DNA of 64,000 nucleotides from Geothrix terrae (GCF_022808775.1 NZ_JAKZLA010000003.1:124001-188000); one strand, 5' to 3'. Counted from the first letter of the stretch, positions 52,086 to 61,573 are shown. A program made the numbers and translations. Notes: generated by a model not told the origin, from the sequence alone.

Positions 52086-52939
52086 TGCGACGTTGGCTTG
52101 CCTTCCTGCTGCTGGCCATCCTTTCGGCAGCGGCAGGCCTGCCCTTGTCCGCAGGGCGGCCGCAGCGGGTGGTAAGCCAGACCGTGGGCACGGACGAGCT
52201 GCTGCTGGCCCTGGCGGATCCCGGCCAGATCGCCGCCCTGAGCCACATCGGCCGGGACGCGCGGTTCAGCGCCGCGGCCGGCGAGGCCCAGCGGTTCCCG
52301 GCCCTCAAGGACAGCGACGCGGAGAGCGTGCTGCGGTTCCGCCCCGACCTGGTGCTGGCCGCCAGCTTCACCCGTCCTGAGACCCTGGCCCTGCTCCGGC
52401 GGGCCGGGGTCCGGCTCGTGGTGCTGGACCGCTTCGACACGCTGGAGGATGTCTACGCCAGCCTCAGGATCCTGGGCCACGAGTTGGGCCAGGAGGCCCG
52501 CGCCGAAACCCTCATCGCCCAGTGCCGAACCCGGGTGCAGGCCCTCGCGGATCGCCTCAAGGGCGTCCATCCCGTCCGCGTGCTCACGGCCGGGGCCTAC
52601 CCCTTCACCGCCGGTTCCGGCACGACCTTCCAGGACCTCTGCGACCACGCGGGCGCCGTGAACGTGGCGGCCGAGGCCGGGCTCAAGGGCCACGCGCCCA
52701 CGCCCTCGGAAAAGCTGCTCACCTGGAACGCCGAGGTGCTGGTGATCTCCGGAGACCGCGCCGATGGCTCGGATACCCGCGCCCGCCTGGCGGAGATCCC
52801 CCACTACCGCGTCCTGCCAGCCTTCAAGGCCAGCCGCTTCGTGGTCATCCCCGGCGCCCTCATGTCCAGCGTCTCCCACCATCGCATCGATGCCTACGAG
52901 CTGTTGGCCCGGGCGCTGCATCCCGAGCGCTTCCGGTGA
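52085..52939 (+). CDS. btuF: Periplasmic cobalamin-binding protein
   Basis: The 284-residue product has a signal peptide (WLAFLLLAILSAAAGLPLSA) and a class III substrate-binding fold: RVVSQTVGTDELLLALADPGQIAALS, FRPDLVLAAS, VLDRFDTLEDVYASLRILG and a second lobe from about residue 160. It shares one base with the btuB stop (TGATG) and has GGAGG just upstream, so it is translationally coupled to the receptor. Confidence 0.93.
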   Translation: MRRWLAFLLLAILSAAAGLPLSAGRPQRVVSQTVGTDELLLALADPGQIAALSHIGRDARFSAAAGEAQRFPALKDSDAESVLRFRPDLVLAASFTRPETLALLRRAGVRLVVLDRFDTLEDVYASLRILGHELGQEARAETLIAQCRTRVQALADRLKGVHPVRVLTAGAYPFTAGSGTTFQDLCDHAGAVNVAAEAGLKGHAPTPSEKLLTWNAEVLVISGDRADGSDTRARLAEIPHYRVLPAFKASRFVVIPGALMSSVSHHRIDAYELLARALHPERFR

Positions 52940-53922
52940 GAGCCCGTCTGGCCATTCCCATCCTCGCGGCGCTGCTGGCCCTGGCCTTCCTGGCCTCCCT
53001 GGCCTTCGGCGAACTGAGGCTGAGCTTCGGCCAGGTGGTCTCGGCGCTGGTGGGCGGGGGCGATGACATCGCCCGCACCGTGGTGCGAGACTTCCGCCTG
53101 CCCCGCGCCCTGGTGGGCATGGCGGCAGGCGCGGCCCTGGGCGCCAGCGGCGTGGTCATGCAGGCCTTCTTCCGCAACCCCCTCGCCAGCCCCGGCCTGC
53201 TCGGGGTGAGCAGCGGGGGCGCCCTGGGCGCTGTGGCCGTGCTGGCCATGGGCCCTATGCTGGGCTTCGCCTCCGCCACGCTGTGGGCCCTGCCCGTGGC
53301 CTCGGTGCTGGGCGCCTTCGGCGCGACGGGAGCGGTGCTGATGCTCGCCCAGCGCGGCGCGGGCACCGAGCGGCTGCTGCTCTCCGGGGTGGCCCTGAAC
53401 GCGCTGCTGGGCGCGGGCACCAGCTTCCTGCTCACCACCACGGCGGGCCACTTCGAGGTGAACGCCCAGATCCTCTTCTGGCTCATGGGGGGGCTGGAGA
53501 GCCGCAGCTGGGAGCACGTGTGGATGGGCGTCCCGGCCATCCTCCTGGGCTGCTTCCTGCTGCTGCCCCTGGGCCGGGCCATGGATCTGCTGAGCCTGGG
53601 TGAGCAGAGCGCCCAGAGCCTTGGGGTGGACGTGCGCCGCCTCCGCCGCCAGCTCATCGTCCTCTCCACAGTGCTCACGGCCCTGGCCACCGCCGTGGGC
53701 GGCATCATCGGCTTCGTGGGCCTGGTGGTGCCGCACATCCTTCGCCTGGCCTTCGGCCCCGCCCACCGGCGCCTGCTGCCCCATTCCATGCTGGGCGGCG
53801 CGGCCTTCCTCCTGGCCTGCGACCTCGTCACCCGCACCTTCCCCATCGGCCTGCGGCTGGGTGTCGTCACCGCCCTCGTGGGCGGGCCCTTCTTCCTCTG
53901 GCTTCTGCGGAGGCCGCGATGA
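52936..53922 (+). CDS. btuC: Cobalamin ABC transporter permease
   Basis: The 328-residue product is a FecCD/BtuC-type permease with about ten transmembrane helices. Signatures are RLPRALVGMAAGAALGASGVVMQ, FRNPLASPGLLGVSSGGALG, GVDVRRLRRQ, and GFVGLVVPHILRLAFG, the loop that couples to the ATPase. The GTG start overlaps the btuF stop (GTGA). Confidence 0.95.
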   Translation: MRARLAIPILAALLALAFLASLAFGELRLSFGQVVSALVGGGDDIARTVVRDFRLPRALVGMAAGAALGASGVVMQAFFRNPLASPGLLGVSSGGALGAVAVLAMGPMLGFASATLWALPVASVLGAFGATGAVLMLAQRGAGTERLLLSGVALNALLGAGTSFLLTTTAGHFEVNAQILFWLMGGLESRSWEHVWMGVPAILLGCFLLLPLGRAMDLLSLGEQSAQSLGVDVRRLRRQLIVLSTVLTALATAVGGIIGFVGLVVPHILRLAFGPAHRRLLPHSMLGGAAFLLACDLVTRTFPIGLRLGVVTALVGGPFFLWLLRRPR

Positions 53923-53977
53923 GGGCAGTCCTCGGTCTCCAGCCTCCGGTCCCCAGGGTGTGCCTCGGGGGCCGGCC

Positions 53978-54703
53978 ATGACCCTTCCGGCCCTTCATGC
54001 CGCCGGGCTGTCCGTATCGGGCCGGCTGGAGGCGGTGTCGCTGGATCTCGGCCCCGGCGAGCTGGTGGCGATGGTGGGACCCAACGGGGCGGGCAAGTCC
54101 ACGCTGATCCAAGCCATGGCGGGGTTGTTGCCGGCCCATGGGGCCATCCAGTGGAATGGACAATCGCTGTCGCACATCCCGGCCGCGGAGCGGGGCCGGC
54201 GCCTGGCCTGGGTGGGGCAGGAGGCCCACTTCGAGTTCGCCTTCCCCGTGCGCGAGGTGGTCGCCCAGGGCCGCTACGCCTGGGGCGACGATCCCACAGG
54301 CGTGGCTGAAGCCCTGGCGGAGCTGGACCTCACCTTCCTGGCGGACCGGCCCGCCACCCGGCTCTCCGGCGGCGAACGCCACCGCGTGGCTCTCGCCCGG
54401 GCCCTCGCCACCCAGGCGCCCATCCAGCTCTGGGACGAGCCTGTGGCCCAGCTGGACGTGCGGCACGCGCTGGAGGTGATGCGGCTGGCCCGGCGGCTGG
54501 CGGATGGCGGCGGCACCGTGGTGGTGAGCCTCCACGACCTGCGCGCCGCCTACCGCTTCGACCGCGTGCTGGTCCTGGACCGGGGCCGCCTCGTGGGCAA
54601 CGGCGGACCCCATGAAGTCCTCACCGCCGACCTCATCCGCCAGGTCTTCCGCGTGGAGGCCACGTTCGTGGAATCCCTCGTGCCGGAGCTGCCGCCGGTT
54701 TGA
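53978..54703 (+). CDS. btuD: Cobalamin ABC transporter ATPase
   Basis: The 241-residue product has Walker A GPNGAGKST near residue 33, the Q-loop in WVGQEAHFEF, the signature LSGGERHRVALARALA, Walker B IQLWDEPVAQLD and the switch His in VSLHDLRAAYR. It would power import through BtuC. It starts 55 bases after btuC; the ribosome binding site is weak. Last gene of the btuBFCD unit. Confidence 0.94.
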   Translation: MTLPALHAAGLSVSGRLEAVSLDLGPGELVAMVGPNGAGKSTLIQAMAGLLPAHGAIQWNGQSLSHIPAAERGRRLAWVGQEAHFEFAFPVREVVAQGRYAWGDDPTGVAEALAELDLTFLADRPATRLSGGERHRVALARALATQAPIQLWDEPVAQLDVRHALEVMRLARRLADGGGTVVVSLHDLRAAYRFDRVLVLDRGRLVGNGGPHEVLTADLIRQVFRVEATFVESLVPELPPV

Positions 54704-54769
54704 GCCGGACTCCAACCTGAGAAAGCCCGAGCCGTGGATTCACCGAAGCGCGCGCGGAAAGCGGACTTT

Positions 54770-56032
54770 TCATGCCTTCGGCGCCTTCCGGGAGAGCACC
54801 CATCCCAGCCCCACGGGCCCGGCCACGGTGGTGAGCAGGAGGGCACCGATGATGCCGGCCTGGATGTCGGGGCTCAGCAGGGGGGCGCCGTGCCACTGGA
54901 GCTGGGCGCCGGTGGCCACGAAGATGAGGCCCACCTCGCCGCGGGGCACCATGCCCCAGCCCACCACGGCCGCGCGGGCGCCCCGGCCTCCGCTGTAGCC
55001 CGCCACGTACTTCCCCGCCACGCCCAGCAGGGCCAACACGGCCGCGAAGCCCAAAGTCCTGGGCCGGAAGAGGGCGGTGGGATCCACCTTGGCCCCCATG
55101 AGCACGAAGAAGAGAGGGGAGAGCACCGTGACGAGGGGGTGGACCAGTTCCTCAAGGGAATGCTTCTCCCGGTGCTCCAGGTCCACGATGTGGGCGGGCT
55201 CCAGGATGAGGCCCGCGGCGTAGGCGCCCACGATGGAGGCCAGGCCCGCCAGGCTGCCCAGCCAGGCCAGCAGGAAGGCGAAGCCGAGGCCCAGGGGCAG
55301 CAGCACCTGCTCGCCCCGGAACCGGCTGGCCAGGCGGAAGAGGCGCGGCGTCGCGAGGCGGCCCAGCGTGAGTGCCGCCGTGAGGAAGCCCAGGGCGAGG
55401 AGGAGGGTCCTGGTCAGCTCCGAGCCCAGTGATCCGCCCGACCCGTCCGGCGCGCCCGTGGCGGAAGCCCCCACGAGGCCCGACACGGCCACCAGCACCA
55501 GCAGGCCCAGCACGTCATCCACCACGGCGGCGCCCACGATGATGCGGCCCTCCGCCGAATCCGCCGCGCCCTTCTCCCGCAGCACCTGAGCGGAGATGCC
55601 GATGCTGGTGGCGCAGAGGCAGGCGCCGATGAAGAGGTCCAGCACGAAAGGCGCGCCCTCGGGCAGCAGGAGCCAGGCCCCCGCCAGGCCCACGGCCATG
55701 GGCGCCACCACGCCCACGGAGGCCACCCGCAGCGAGGCCATGCCCACCTTCATCATCTGCGCCACCGTGGATTCCAGCCCCACGGCGAACATGAGCACCA
55801 CCACCCCGAGGCCCCCCAGCAGCTCGGCGGCGGGAGAGGCAGCCACCTCCGGCACCAGGGGCCAGGCCCGGTGCAGGGCCGTGAGCGCCAGGCCCACGGC
55901 CAGCTCGCCGGTGACCGCGGGCAGCTTCAGGCGCACGGCCAGCTCGCCACCCACCTTGGCGGAGAGCCACAGCAGCGCCAGCAGCATGAGCGTGCCGGCC
56001 AGGGGATCGTGGACCAGGAAGGCCAGGGTCAT
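54770..56032 (-). CDS. Cation:proton antiporter (CPA2/Kef-NapA type)
   Basis: The 420-residue product has 12-13 transmembrane helices with a tandem inverted fold. The key signatures are the helix-5/6 equivalent SAEGRIIVGAAVVDDVLGLLVLV carrying the Asp-Asp pair near residue 180, and the MVPRGEVGLIF segment near the C-terminus. It has no RCK/TrkA-N domain, so it is a Na+/H+ or K+/H+ exchanger without the usual nucleotide-sensing tail. GAGG precedes the ATG at 56032. It converges on btuD. Confidence 0.9.
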   Translation of the reverse strand: MTLAFLVHDPLAGTLMLLALLWLSAKVGGELAVRLKLPAVTGELAVGLALTALHRAWPLVPEVAASPAAELLGGLGVVVLMFAVGLESTVAQMMKVGMASLRVASVGVVAPMAVGLAGAWLLLPEGAPFVLDLFIGACLCATSIGISAQVLREKGAADSAEGRIIVGAAVVDDVLGLLVLVAVSGLVGASATGAPDGSGGSLGSELTRTLLLALGFLTAALTLGRLATPRLFRLASRFRGEQVLLPLGLGFAFLLAWLGSLAGLASIVGAYAAGLILEPAHIVDLEHREKHSLEELVHPLVTVLSPLFFVLMGAKVDPTALFRPRTLGFAAVLALLGVAGKYVAGYSGGRGARAAVVGWGMVPRGEVGLIFVATGAQLQWHGAPLLSPDIQAGIIGALLLTTVAGPVGLGWVLSRKAPKA

Positions 56033-56134
56033 CCAATGCCTCGGGGAAACGTCTGGCCCGAGGATACTCCACGGTTCATGGCCGTCCGCGCACAGCCAGA
56101 GCCGCAACAGGCCGCCACCTCCGAGTGGGGCCCT

Positions 56135-57100
56135 TCAGCTCTCCGCCGTTCCGGTTCCCTCGGTCTGCTTCAGCCAGGGCAGATGGTGCACGTGGATCCG
56201 CCCGTCAAACGTCACGTGGAGCCCGTCCCGCGCGGCGTCCTGGTGGTTCAGCACCGAGCCCCGCGCGCGGGTCTGGTCCAGGATGGCCAGGTCGATGTCG
56301 CCCACCAGCACCATCTCGGAGTTCGGGGCGGCCTCCGTGGCGATGCCATCCATGGGGAAGGGGAAGTCGGAGGGCGTGTAGACACCGCTCTGGGCGTACT
56401 GGGCCGTGAGGTCCGTGATGAGGGGCAGGCTCCCCACCATGCCCGCGGTCACCACGTAGATCTGGTTCTCCACGGCCCGGGCCCGGGCGCAGGTGGTGAC
56501 GCGGCTGTAGCCCCGCCGGTCGTCCGTGAGGTAGGGCACCACCAGCAGCTGGACCTCCTGCTCCGCCTGGATCCGGGCCACCTCGGGGAACTGCACGTCG
56601 TAGCAGATGGACACGCCCATCCGGCCGAAGTCCGTGTCGATGATGTGGATCTCCTGGCCCGGCTCGAAGTGCCAGACGTTCCGCTCCGTGGGCGTGAGGT
56701 GGAGCTTGGGCTGGTGGACGGGCCCGTGGCCCGGCACGAAGGTGGAGGCCACGTTCTGCAGCTTCCCGTCCACGAAGCGCGGATGGGTGCCCGCCACGAT
56801 GATGCGGTCGTACTTCCGCGACAGGTGGAGGAACAAGCCCTCGTAGTCGACGGTGAAACGCTCCGCCAGCTCCCGCATGGCCTCCGGGGGCGGGAAGCCG
56901 GGCCGCAGGCAGCTCAGGAGCTGGACCGCCAGCAGCTCGGGGAACACGATGACGTCGGCGTCGTAGTCGTCGCCCACATCCACGTAGTTCTCCACCTGGG
57001 TGGCGAAGGCGGCGAAGTCGGCCACCGGGCGCAGGGCGTACTGGATGCCGCAGACCCGCACCGGACGGGACAGAAACGGGGTGGGGGCCTTGAAGCGCAT
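56135..57100 (-). CDS. Carbon-nitrogen hydrolase (nitrilase superfamily)
   Basis: The 321-residue product has the Glu-Lys-Cys triad: FPELLAVQLL (Glu near residue 54), PKLHLTPTE (Lys near 131) and SICYDVQFPEVAR (Cys near 165). The substrate is unknown. GAGGAGG precedes the ATG and the upstream acetyltransferase ends 12 bases before. In many bacteria the same two domains occur as one fused protein (acetyltransferase followed by hydrolase), so the two products probably act together. Confidence 0.93.
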   Translation of the reverse strand: MRFKAPTPFLSRPVRVCGIQYALRPVADFAAFATQVENYVDVGDDYDADVIVFPELLAVQLLSCLRPGFPPPEAMRELAERFTVDYEGLFLHLSRKYDRIIVAGTHPRFVDGKLQNVASTFVPGHGPVHQPKLHLTPTERNVWHFEPGQEIHIIDTDFGRMGVSICYDVQFPEVARIQAEQEVQLLVVPYLTDDRRGYSRVTTCARARAVENQIYVVTAGMVGSLPLITDLTAQYAQSGVYTPSDFPFPMDGIATEAAPNSEMVLVGDIDLAILDQTRARGSVLNHQDAARDGLHVTFDGRIHVHHLPWLKQTEGTGTAES

Positions 57101-57112
57101 GCCGTCGCCTCC

Positions 57113-57745
57113 TCAGAGTTCCATGACGATGAGGGCCGCGTGGCCCAGGGTCTCCGGATCCGGAGCATAGTCCCGCAGCACGCCGCGGACCTGGAACCCC
57201 ACGCGGAGCTGCTTCGAGAGGGTGGGATCGAAGATCCGGCCGGCCACCACGGCCTCCACGTAGGCCTCGGGGCTCATCTCGTGGGCCACGAGGTGGTAGC
57301 CGGGGATGCGGGCCCCGGCCACGAAGGCGCGACAGCCCAGGTGCCGGCCCAGCTCGATGCGGCCCTGGTAGAGGAGCCGCCCGATGCCCTGGTCCTGCCA
57401 GGCGGGATCCACGGCGATGTTCACGCCATAGAGGGCGTCCCCCTCCAGGTCGTGGGTGTACAGGCTGCCCCGCCCCGTGATCACGGACCAGGTGTGGGGG
57501 GCCAGCGCCGCGGCCAGGGACACCCGCTGGGCCGTGGAGGTCCCCACGAGGCGCTCGCCCACCGCCACCACCATCTGGCCCTCGGGGAACCGCTCGATGT
57601 GGCGCAGGAGGTTCTCGGCGGACCACACGGCCTCGGGGCCATGGGGCGGCGGGTAGACGCGGGCCATCAGGTCCCGGATCCCCGGCACGTCCTCCGGGCG
57701 CCGGAGGCGGCGCAGCACGGGGGTGGATGGGCCGAGGTCGTCCAT
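57113..57745 (-). CDS. GNAT-family N-acetyltransferase
   Basis: The 210-residue product has the GNAT core: LRRPEDVPGIRDLM at the start and VDPAWQDQGIGRLLYQGRIELGR for acetyl-CoA binding near residue 115. It is the N-terminal partner of a two-gene pair with the carbon-nitrogen hydrolase. Fused forms of this pair are known, so this looks like a natural split rather than a frameshift: it has its own stop and the next gene has its own ribosome binding site. Confidence 0.88.
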   Translation of the reverse strand: MDDLGPSTPVLRRLRRPEDVPGIRDLMARVYPPPHGPEAVWSAENLLRHIERFPEGQMVVAVGERLVGTSTAQRVSLAAALAPHTWSVITGRGSLYTHDLEGDALYGVNIAVDPAWQDQGIGRLLYQGRIELGRHLGCRAFVAGARIPGYHLVAHEMSPEAYVEAVVAGRIFDPTLSKQLRVGFQVRGVLRDYAPDPETLGHAALIVMEL

Positions 57746-57813
57746 GACGCTCCCGGAGAGGCTCCCCAGGTTAACCCACCCCGCCAGCCTGTCCGTTCGG
57801 GCTAGCCTGGGGC

Positions 57814-58941
57814 ATGCTTTGGACCGACCTCGCCGCGTGGACTGCCGCCGCCCTGCTCCTGGCGGGACTGATCCTCCTGCGCCGGCACTGGGCCCGCCTG
57901 CCTGCGCTGGAGCCGGACCCCGCCCTGCCCGCCGACCCGCCGCCCGTGTGCCTCTGCATCCCCGTCCGGAACGAGGTCCTCGAGCTGCCCGCCGCCATCG
58001 ACTCCTGGCTGGCCCAGGACTACCCGGCCCTGCGCATCGTCGTGGTGGACGACGGCTCCACGGACGGCAGCACGGAAGTCCTCCAGGCCCGCGCGCAGGC
58101 CCGGCCGGACCGCCTCCGGATCGTCCGCAACGACCTCCTGCCCCCCGGCTGGCTGGGGAAGAACCACGCCCTGGATCTGGCCGCCCGCCAACCCGAAGCC
58201 CAGGGCGCCGAGTGGCTGCTCTTCGCGGATGGCGATGTCCAGGCCGCCCCGACCCTGCTGCGCCGGGCGGTGGCCTTCGCCCTGGCCCAGCCCACGGACA
58301 TCCTCGCGCTGATCCCCGGCGTGGATGCGGTCAGCCCGGCGGAGCGGGTGGTGCTGCCCCTGGCGGCCTCGGCCTTCCAGGTGCTGGTGCCACCTCACCA
58401 GGTGCCGAACCCCCGCCACCCGGCCTTCTGCGGCGTGGGCGGCTTCACCCTGGTGCGGCGGGAGGCCTACGCGGCCGCCGGTGGCCACGCCGCCGCCCCC
58501 CTGGAGGCCATCGATGACATGATGCTGGCCTGGCGGATGAAACGGGCCGGCTTCGTGAACCGCGTGGCCCGGGGCGGCCCGGACCTGCACCTGCGGATGT
58601 ACCACGGCCTGGGAGAGCTGGTGCGGGCCATGCGGAAGAACGCCGCCGCCGTGCCCGCCTGGGGCCTCCTGCCCCTGCTGCTCCCGCTCCTGGCATGGGT
58701 CGGGCTCGCCCCCCTCTGGCTGCCCTTCGCGGGCCACCCGGGCCTGGCCCTCCTCCTGTGGCTGCTGGTCCCGGCCCTGGCGGGGGACGTCCAGCAGCGC
58801 ATGACCGGCCGGCCCATGGACCTGCTCTGGGCCCTCTGGCCCCTGGACACGCTGGTCTTCGCGGCGGGCACGGCCTGGGCCTTCGCGGACCGCCTGCGGG
58901 GGGTGAACCACTGGCGTGGGCGGGACGTCAAGCTGCGCTAG
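57814..58941 (+). CDS. Family 2 glycosyltransferase, membrane-bound (HpnB-like)
   Basis: The 375-residue product has an N-terminal membrane helix, a GT-A domain (CIPVRNEVLELPAAIDSW, VVVDDGSTDGS, GWLGKNHALD, FADGDVQ and DDMMLAWRMKRAG) and three to four C-terminal helices from about residue 285. The GKNHAL and DxD arrangement resembles hopanoid-associated HpnB and carotenoid glycosyltransferases, but no hopanoid gene is nearby and the acceptor is unknown. It lies upstream of recA on the same strand. Confidence 0.88.
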   Translation: MLWTDLAAWTAAALLLAGLILLRRHWARLPALEPDPALPADPPPVCLCIPVRNEVLELPAAIDSWLAQDYPALRIVVVDDGSTDGSTEVLQARAQARPDRLRIVRNDLLPPGWLGKNHALDLAARQPEAQGAEWLLFADGDVQAAPTLLRRAVAFALAQPTDILALIPGVDAVSPAERVVLPLAASAFQVLVPPHQVPNPRHPAFCGVGGFTLVRREAYAAAGGHAAAPLEAIDDMMLAWRMKRAGFVNRVARGGPDLHLRMYHGLGELVRAMRKNAAAVPAWGLLPLLLPLLAWVGLAPLWLPFAGHPGLALLLWLLVPALAGDVQQRMTGRPMDLLWALWPLDTLVFAAGTAWAFADRLRGVNHWRGRDVKLR

Positions 58942-59037
58942 GCTGGTGGACCCGCCCCTCGCGGACGGCCCAAAAGATTTTCTTGTTTTTTTCGCTTTTT
59001 GAATCCATCCTGGAAAGCACCCCTTCCGGAGGACCCC

Positions 59038-60099
59038 ATGGCCGCAGCCGAACAAGATGACCGCCTGAAAGCCCTGTCCCGCACCGTGGCCGACATCGAG
59101 CGGGCCTTCGGCAAGGGTTCCATCATGAAGCTGGGCGACCGCATGAGCCCCTCCGAGGGCATCGAGGTCATCAGCACCGGCTCCATCGCCCTGGATGCCG
59201 CCCTGGGCGTCGGCGGCGTGCCCAAGGGCCGCGTCGTGGAGGTCTACGGCCCGGAGGCCAGCGGCAAGACCACCCTGGCCCTGCACATGGTGGCCCAGGC
59301 CCAGAAGAAGGGCGGCCTCGCCGCCTACATCGACGCCGAGCACGCCCTGGATCCCGAATACGCCAAGAAGCTGGGCGTGGATGTGGACAACCTCTTCATC
59401 AGCCAGCCGGACAGCGGCGAGCAGGCCCTGGAGATCTGCGACCAGCTCGTGCGCAGCGGCGCCCTGGACATCATCGTGGTGGACTCCGTGGCCGCCCTGG
59501 TGCCCAAGGCCGAGATCGACGGCGAGATGGGCGACAGCCACGTGGGCCTCCAGGCCCGCCTCATGAGCCAGGCCCTCCGCAAGATGACCGGCACCATCAG
59601 CAAGACCCACAGCTGCGTCGTCTTCATCAACCAGATCCGCATGAAGATCGGCGTGATGTTCGGCAATCCCGAGACCACCACCGGCGGCAACGCGCTGAAG
59701 TTCTACGCCTCCGTGCGCCTCGACGTCCGCAGCATCCAGAGCATCAAGGGCAACACGGGCGATCCCCTGGTGGCCGCCAAGGACGAGGACTCCTCCGTGG
59801 TGGGCAAGAAGACCAAGGTGAAGGTCGTCAAGAACAAGGTCGCCCCACCCCTCAAGGTCGCCACCTTCGACATCATGTATGGCGAGGGCATCAGCCGCAC
59901 CAGCGAGCTGGTGGAGCTGGGTACCCAGCTGGAGATCATCCAGAAGAGCGGCTCCTGGTACAGCTACAAGGACAGCCGCCTGGGCCAGGGCGCCGAGAAC
60001 GTGAAGAAGCTCTTCACGGACAACCCCGAGCTGGCGGACGAGGTGGAAGGCCTCATCCGCGAGCGCCTCGGCATGAAGAGCGCCGCCGTGGAAGTGTAA
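59038..60099 (+). CDS. recA: Recombinase RecA
   Basis: Strand exchange and SOS coprotease. The 353-residue product has Walker [14 protein letters not shown] near residue 70, [14 protein letters not shown], the L1/L2 loop regions including [18 protein letters not shown] and [22 protein letters not shown], and [10 protein letters not shown]. The ATG at 59038 has GGAGGA seven bases before it. No clear LexA-type operator is visible upstream, although an AT-rich patch (about 58974-59002) likely holds the promoter. Confidence 0.98.
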   Translation: MAAAEQDDRLKALSRTVADIERAFGKGSIMKLGDRMSPSEGIEVISTGSIALDAALGVGGVPKGRVVEVYGPEASGKTTLALHMVAQAQKKGGLAAYIDAEHALDPEYAKKLGVDVDNLFISQPDSGEQALEICDQLVRSGALDIIVVDSVAALVPKAEIDGEMGDSHVGLQARLMSQALRKMTGTISKTHSCVVFINQIRMKIGVMFGNPETTTGGNALKFYASVRLDVRSIQSIKGNTGDPLVAAKDEDSSVVGKKTKVKVVKNKVAPPLKVATFDIMYGEGISRTSELVELGTQLEIIQKSGSWYSYKDSRLGQGAENVKKLFTDNPELADEVEGLIRERLGMKSAAVEV

Positions 60100-60138
60100 G
60101 CACCATCGATCTGCGCGCCCTTGGAAGGGGTCGGCAGA

Positions 60139-60172
60139 CGGCGGCGGTCCCCAAAGGCCGCCGCCGTTTTTT
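60139..60172 (+). terminator. recA terminator
   Basis: A perfect 9-bp stem of CGGCGGCGG with its complement (60139-60147 with 60158-60166), a 10-nt loop and six T. Confidence 0.93.
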
Positions 60173-60192
60173 GATGTGGCCCAGTCAAAGAC

Positions 60193-60297
60193 GAAAGACC
60201 GGAACGCGAAGGGCGCGAAGGGGAAAGGCAAGGACGTGAAGGCGGCTCCATGGCCCCGACGCAGGACATCTTGGCACCCCTCGCGTTCCCGATCTTT
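60193..60297. repeat. Imperfect inverted repeat with GCGAAG units
   Basis: The left arm (about 60193-60213, GAAAGACCGGAACGCGAAGG) pairs with the right arm (about 60278-60297, containing TCGCGTTCCCGATCTTTC) with a few mismatches and a long loop of further purine-rich repeats. It lies between the recA terminator and the next converging gene. Confidence 0.65.
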
Positions 60298-60316
60298 CCG
60301 ATGACCGGGCGCCGTG

Positions 60317-61573
60317 CTAGTCCTTGTCCTGCACGCCCAATCCGGCTCCCTGCAGATGTTTCGGCAGGGGCGCCGCGCCCTGGGCGCTGAAGGGGGCTCC
60401 GGCGGGGGCCGCGGCCTTCGGCGCGGAGGGCCGGGGCCCTGGCTGCGCCCCGGGCTGGGCCTGGAGGGACTTCATCTGCTCCGCCGTGGCGAAGGGCTCC
60501 AGGCGGGCGATCTGCTCGGTGGTGGGGAAGCTCTCGTAGCGGACGCGCCGAGGCCCCCAGATGTCCACGGCGGTGCCGCGGACCTCGTGCATGCGAGGCA
60601 GGGACTGGCGCCAGTAGATCCCCAGCGGCTCGCCATCCGGATCGGCAAAGCCGATGAGATCGGCCTCGGGGAGCAGGGTCGGGACCCCGCCGGTCCAGGT
60701 GGCCATGGTGAGCGGCTTGCCCTGGGCGGTCTTCAGCAGGAGGACCGGAGCCGGGCGTCCCAGACTGGGATCCAGGTCCTTCTCCTGGTTCCGGAGCGCC
60801 TCCAGGAAGTCCATGTTCTTCAGCTCCCGCTGGGGGGCCGACATGGGGTGGGGCTCCTGGAGCCGGGCGGTCATGAGCTTGTCGCCGATGCGCTCCAGCA
60901 CCGCGAGCTGGAGGACCGGGGCACCGGCCTGGCCCCCGGCCTGAAGGACCCGGCCCACTTCCTCCATGAGCTTGGGCAGCAGGATCTGGGGCGCCGCCAG
61001 CAGGGTATCCGCCGTGGGGATGGCCAGGAAGGGATGCTGGTCCTTGAAGAGGCCGTGCCAGACCTCGGGGAGCAGCAGGCGGGCGGCGTCGGCCCCGTCG
61101 TGCCAGGGTGCCTTGTAGATGCCCGAGGGCAGCCGCACGAAGGCGCCCTCGCTGCGGTGGCGCAGGTGGTCCAGGGCCATATCCAGCACGTCCTCGGCGG
61201 GCTGGTCCCAGATCCGCAGCCAGGCGGTGGGCATCACCACCCCACCCACGCGGATCCGGGCCGTCAGGCCGTCGATGAAGGCGTGGCTCCAGCGACCCTC
61301 GCGCTCGGCCCGCCAGGTGGGCACCAGCTCCGGCAGGAGATGGTCCTGGGCGTCGATCCAGGGCTCCGGGAGGGGCAGGCCCAGCCGGTGGGTCTCCGCC
61401 ACCGCATCTGCCCAGGCTTCACGCTCTTCCGCCCGCCGGTGGGCCTCGAAGGTCGGGATGAGCGCCTCCAGCCCCGGCAGGGACGCGGGCAGGCCCCGGG
61501 TCTCCAGCAGGGTGGCCAGCGACGGCAGGGGCGCCTCGTCGGCGCGGGAACGGAAGCGATCGAAAAAGCCCAT
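60317..61573 (-). CDS. Hypothetical cytoplasmic protein, possible DUF1444-like
   Basis: The 418-residue product begins MGFFDRFRSRADE, has no signal peptide, and has an alpha/beta core with PTAWLRIWDQPAEDVLDMALDHL and HPFLAIPTADTLLAAP, a layout loosely like DUF1444. A C-terminal stretch of about 50 residues is rich in Ala, Pro and Gln and probably disordered. Function unknown. It is divergent from moaA with about 59 bases between the starts. Confidence 0.65.
   Translation of the reverse strand: MGFFDRFRSRADEAPLPSLATLLETRGLPASLPGLEALIPTFEAHRRAEEREAWADAVAETHRLGLPLPEPWIDAQDHLLPELVPTWRAEREGRWSHAFIDGLTARIRVGGVVMPTAWLRIWDQPAEDVLDMALDHLRHRSEGAFVRLPSGIYKAPWHDGADAARLLLPEVWHGLFKDQHPFLAIPTADTLLAAPQILLPKLMEEVGRVLQAGGQAGAPVLQLAVLERIGDKLMTARLQEPHPMSAPQRELKNMDFLEALRNQEKDLDPSLGRPAPVLLLKTAQGKPLTMATWTGGVPTLLPEADLIGFADPDGEPLGIYWRQSLPRMHEVRGTAVDIWGPRRVRYESFPTTEQIARLEPFATAEQMKSLQAQPGAQPGPRPSAPKAAAPAGAPFSAQGAAPLPKHLQGAGLGVQDKD

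Noticed and set aside
57100-57130. Frameshift splitting a GNAT-hydrolase fusion
   Set aside because: The hydrolase has its own GAGGAGG site and ATG and the acetyltransferase ends in a normal stop, so this is a genuine two-gene form.
58974-59037. Possible SOS box upstream of recA
   Set aside because: The stretch is AT-rich, but no palindromic LexA-type operator of known classes can be made out.
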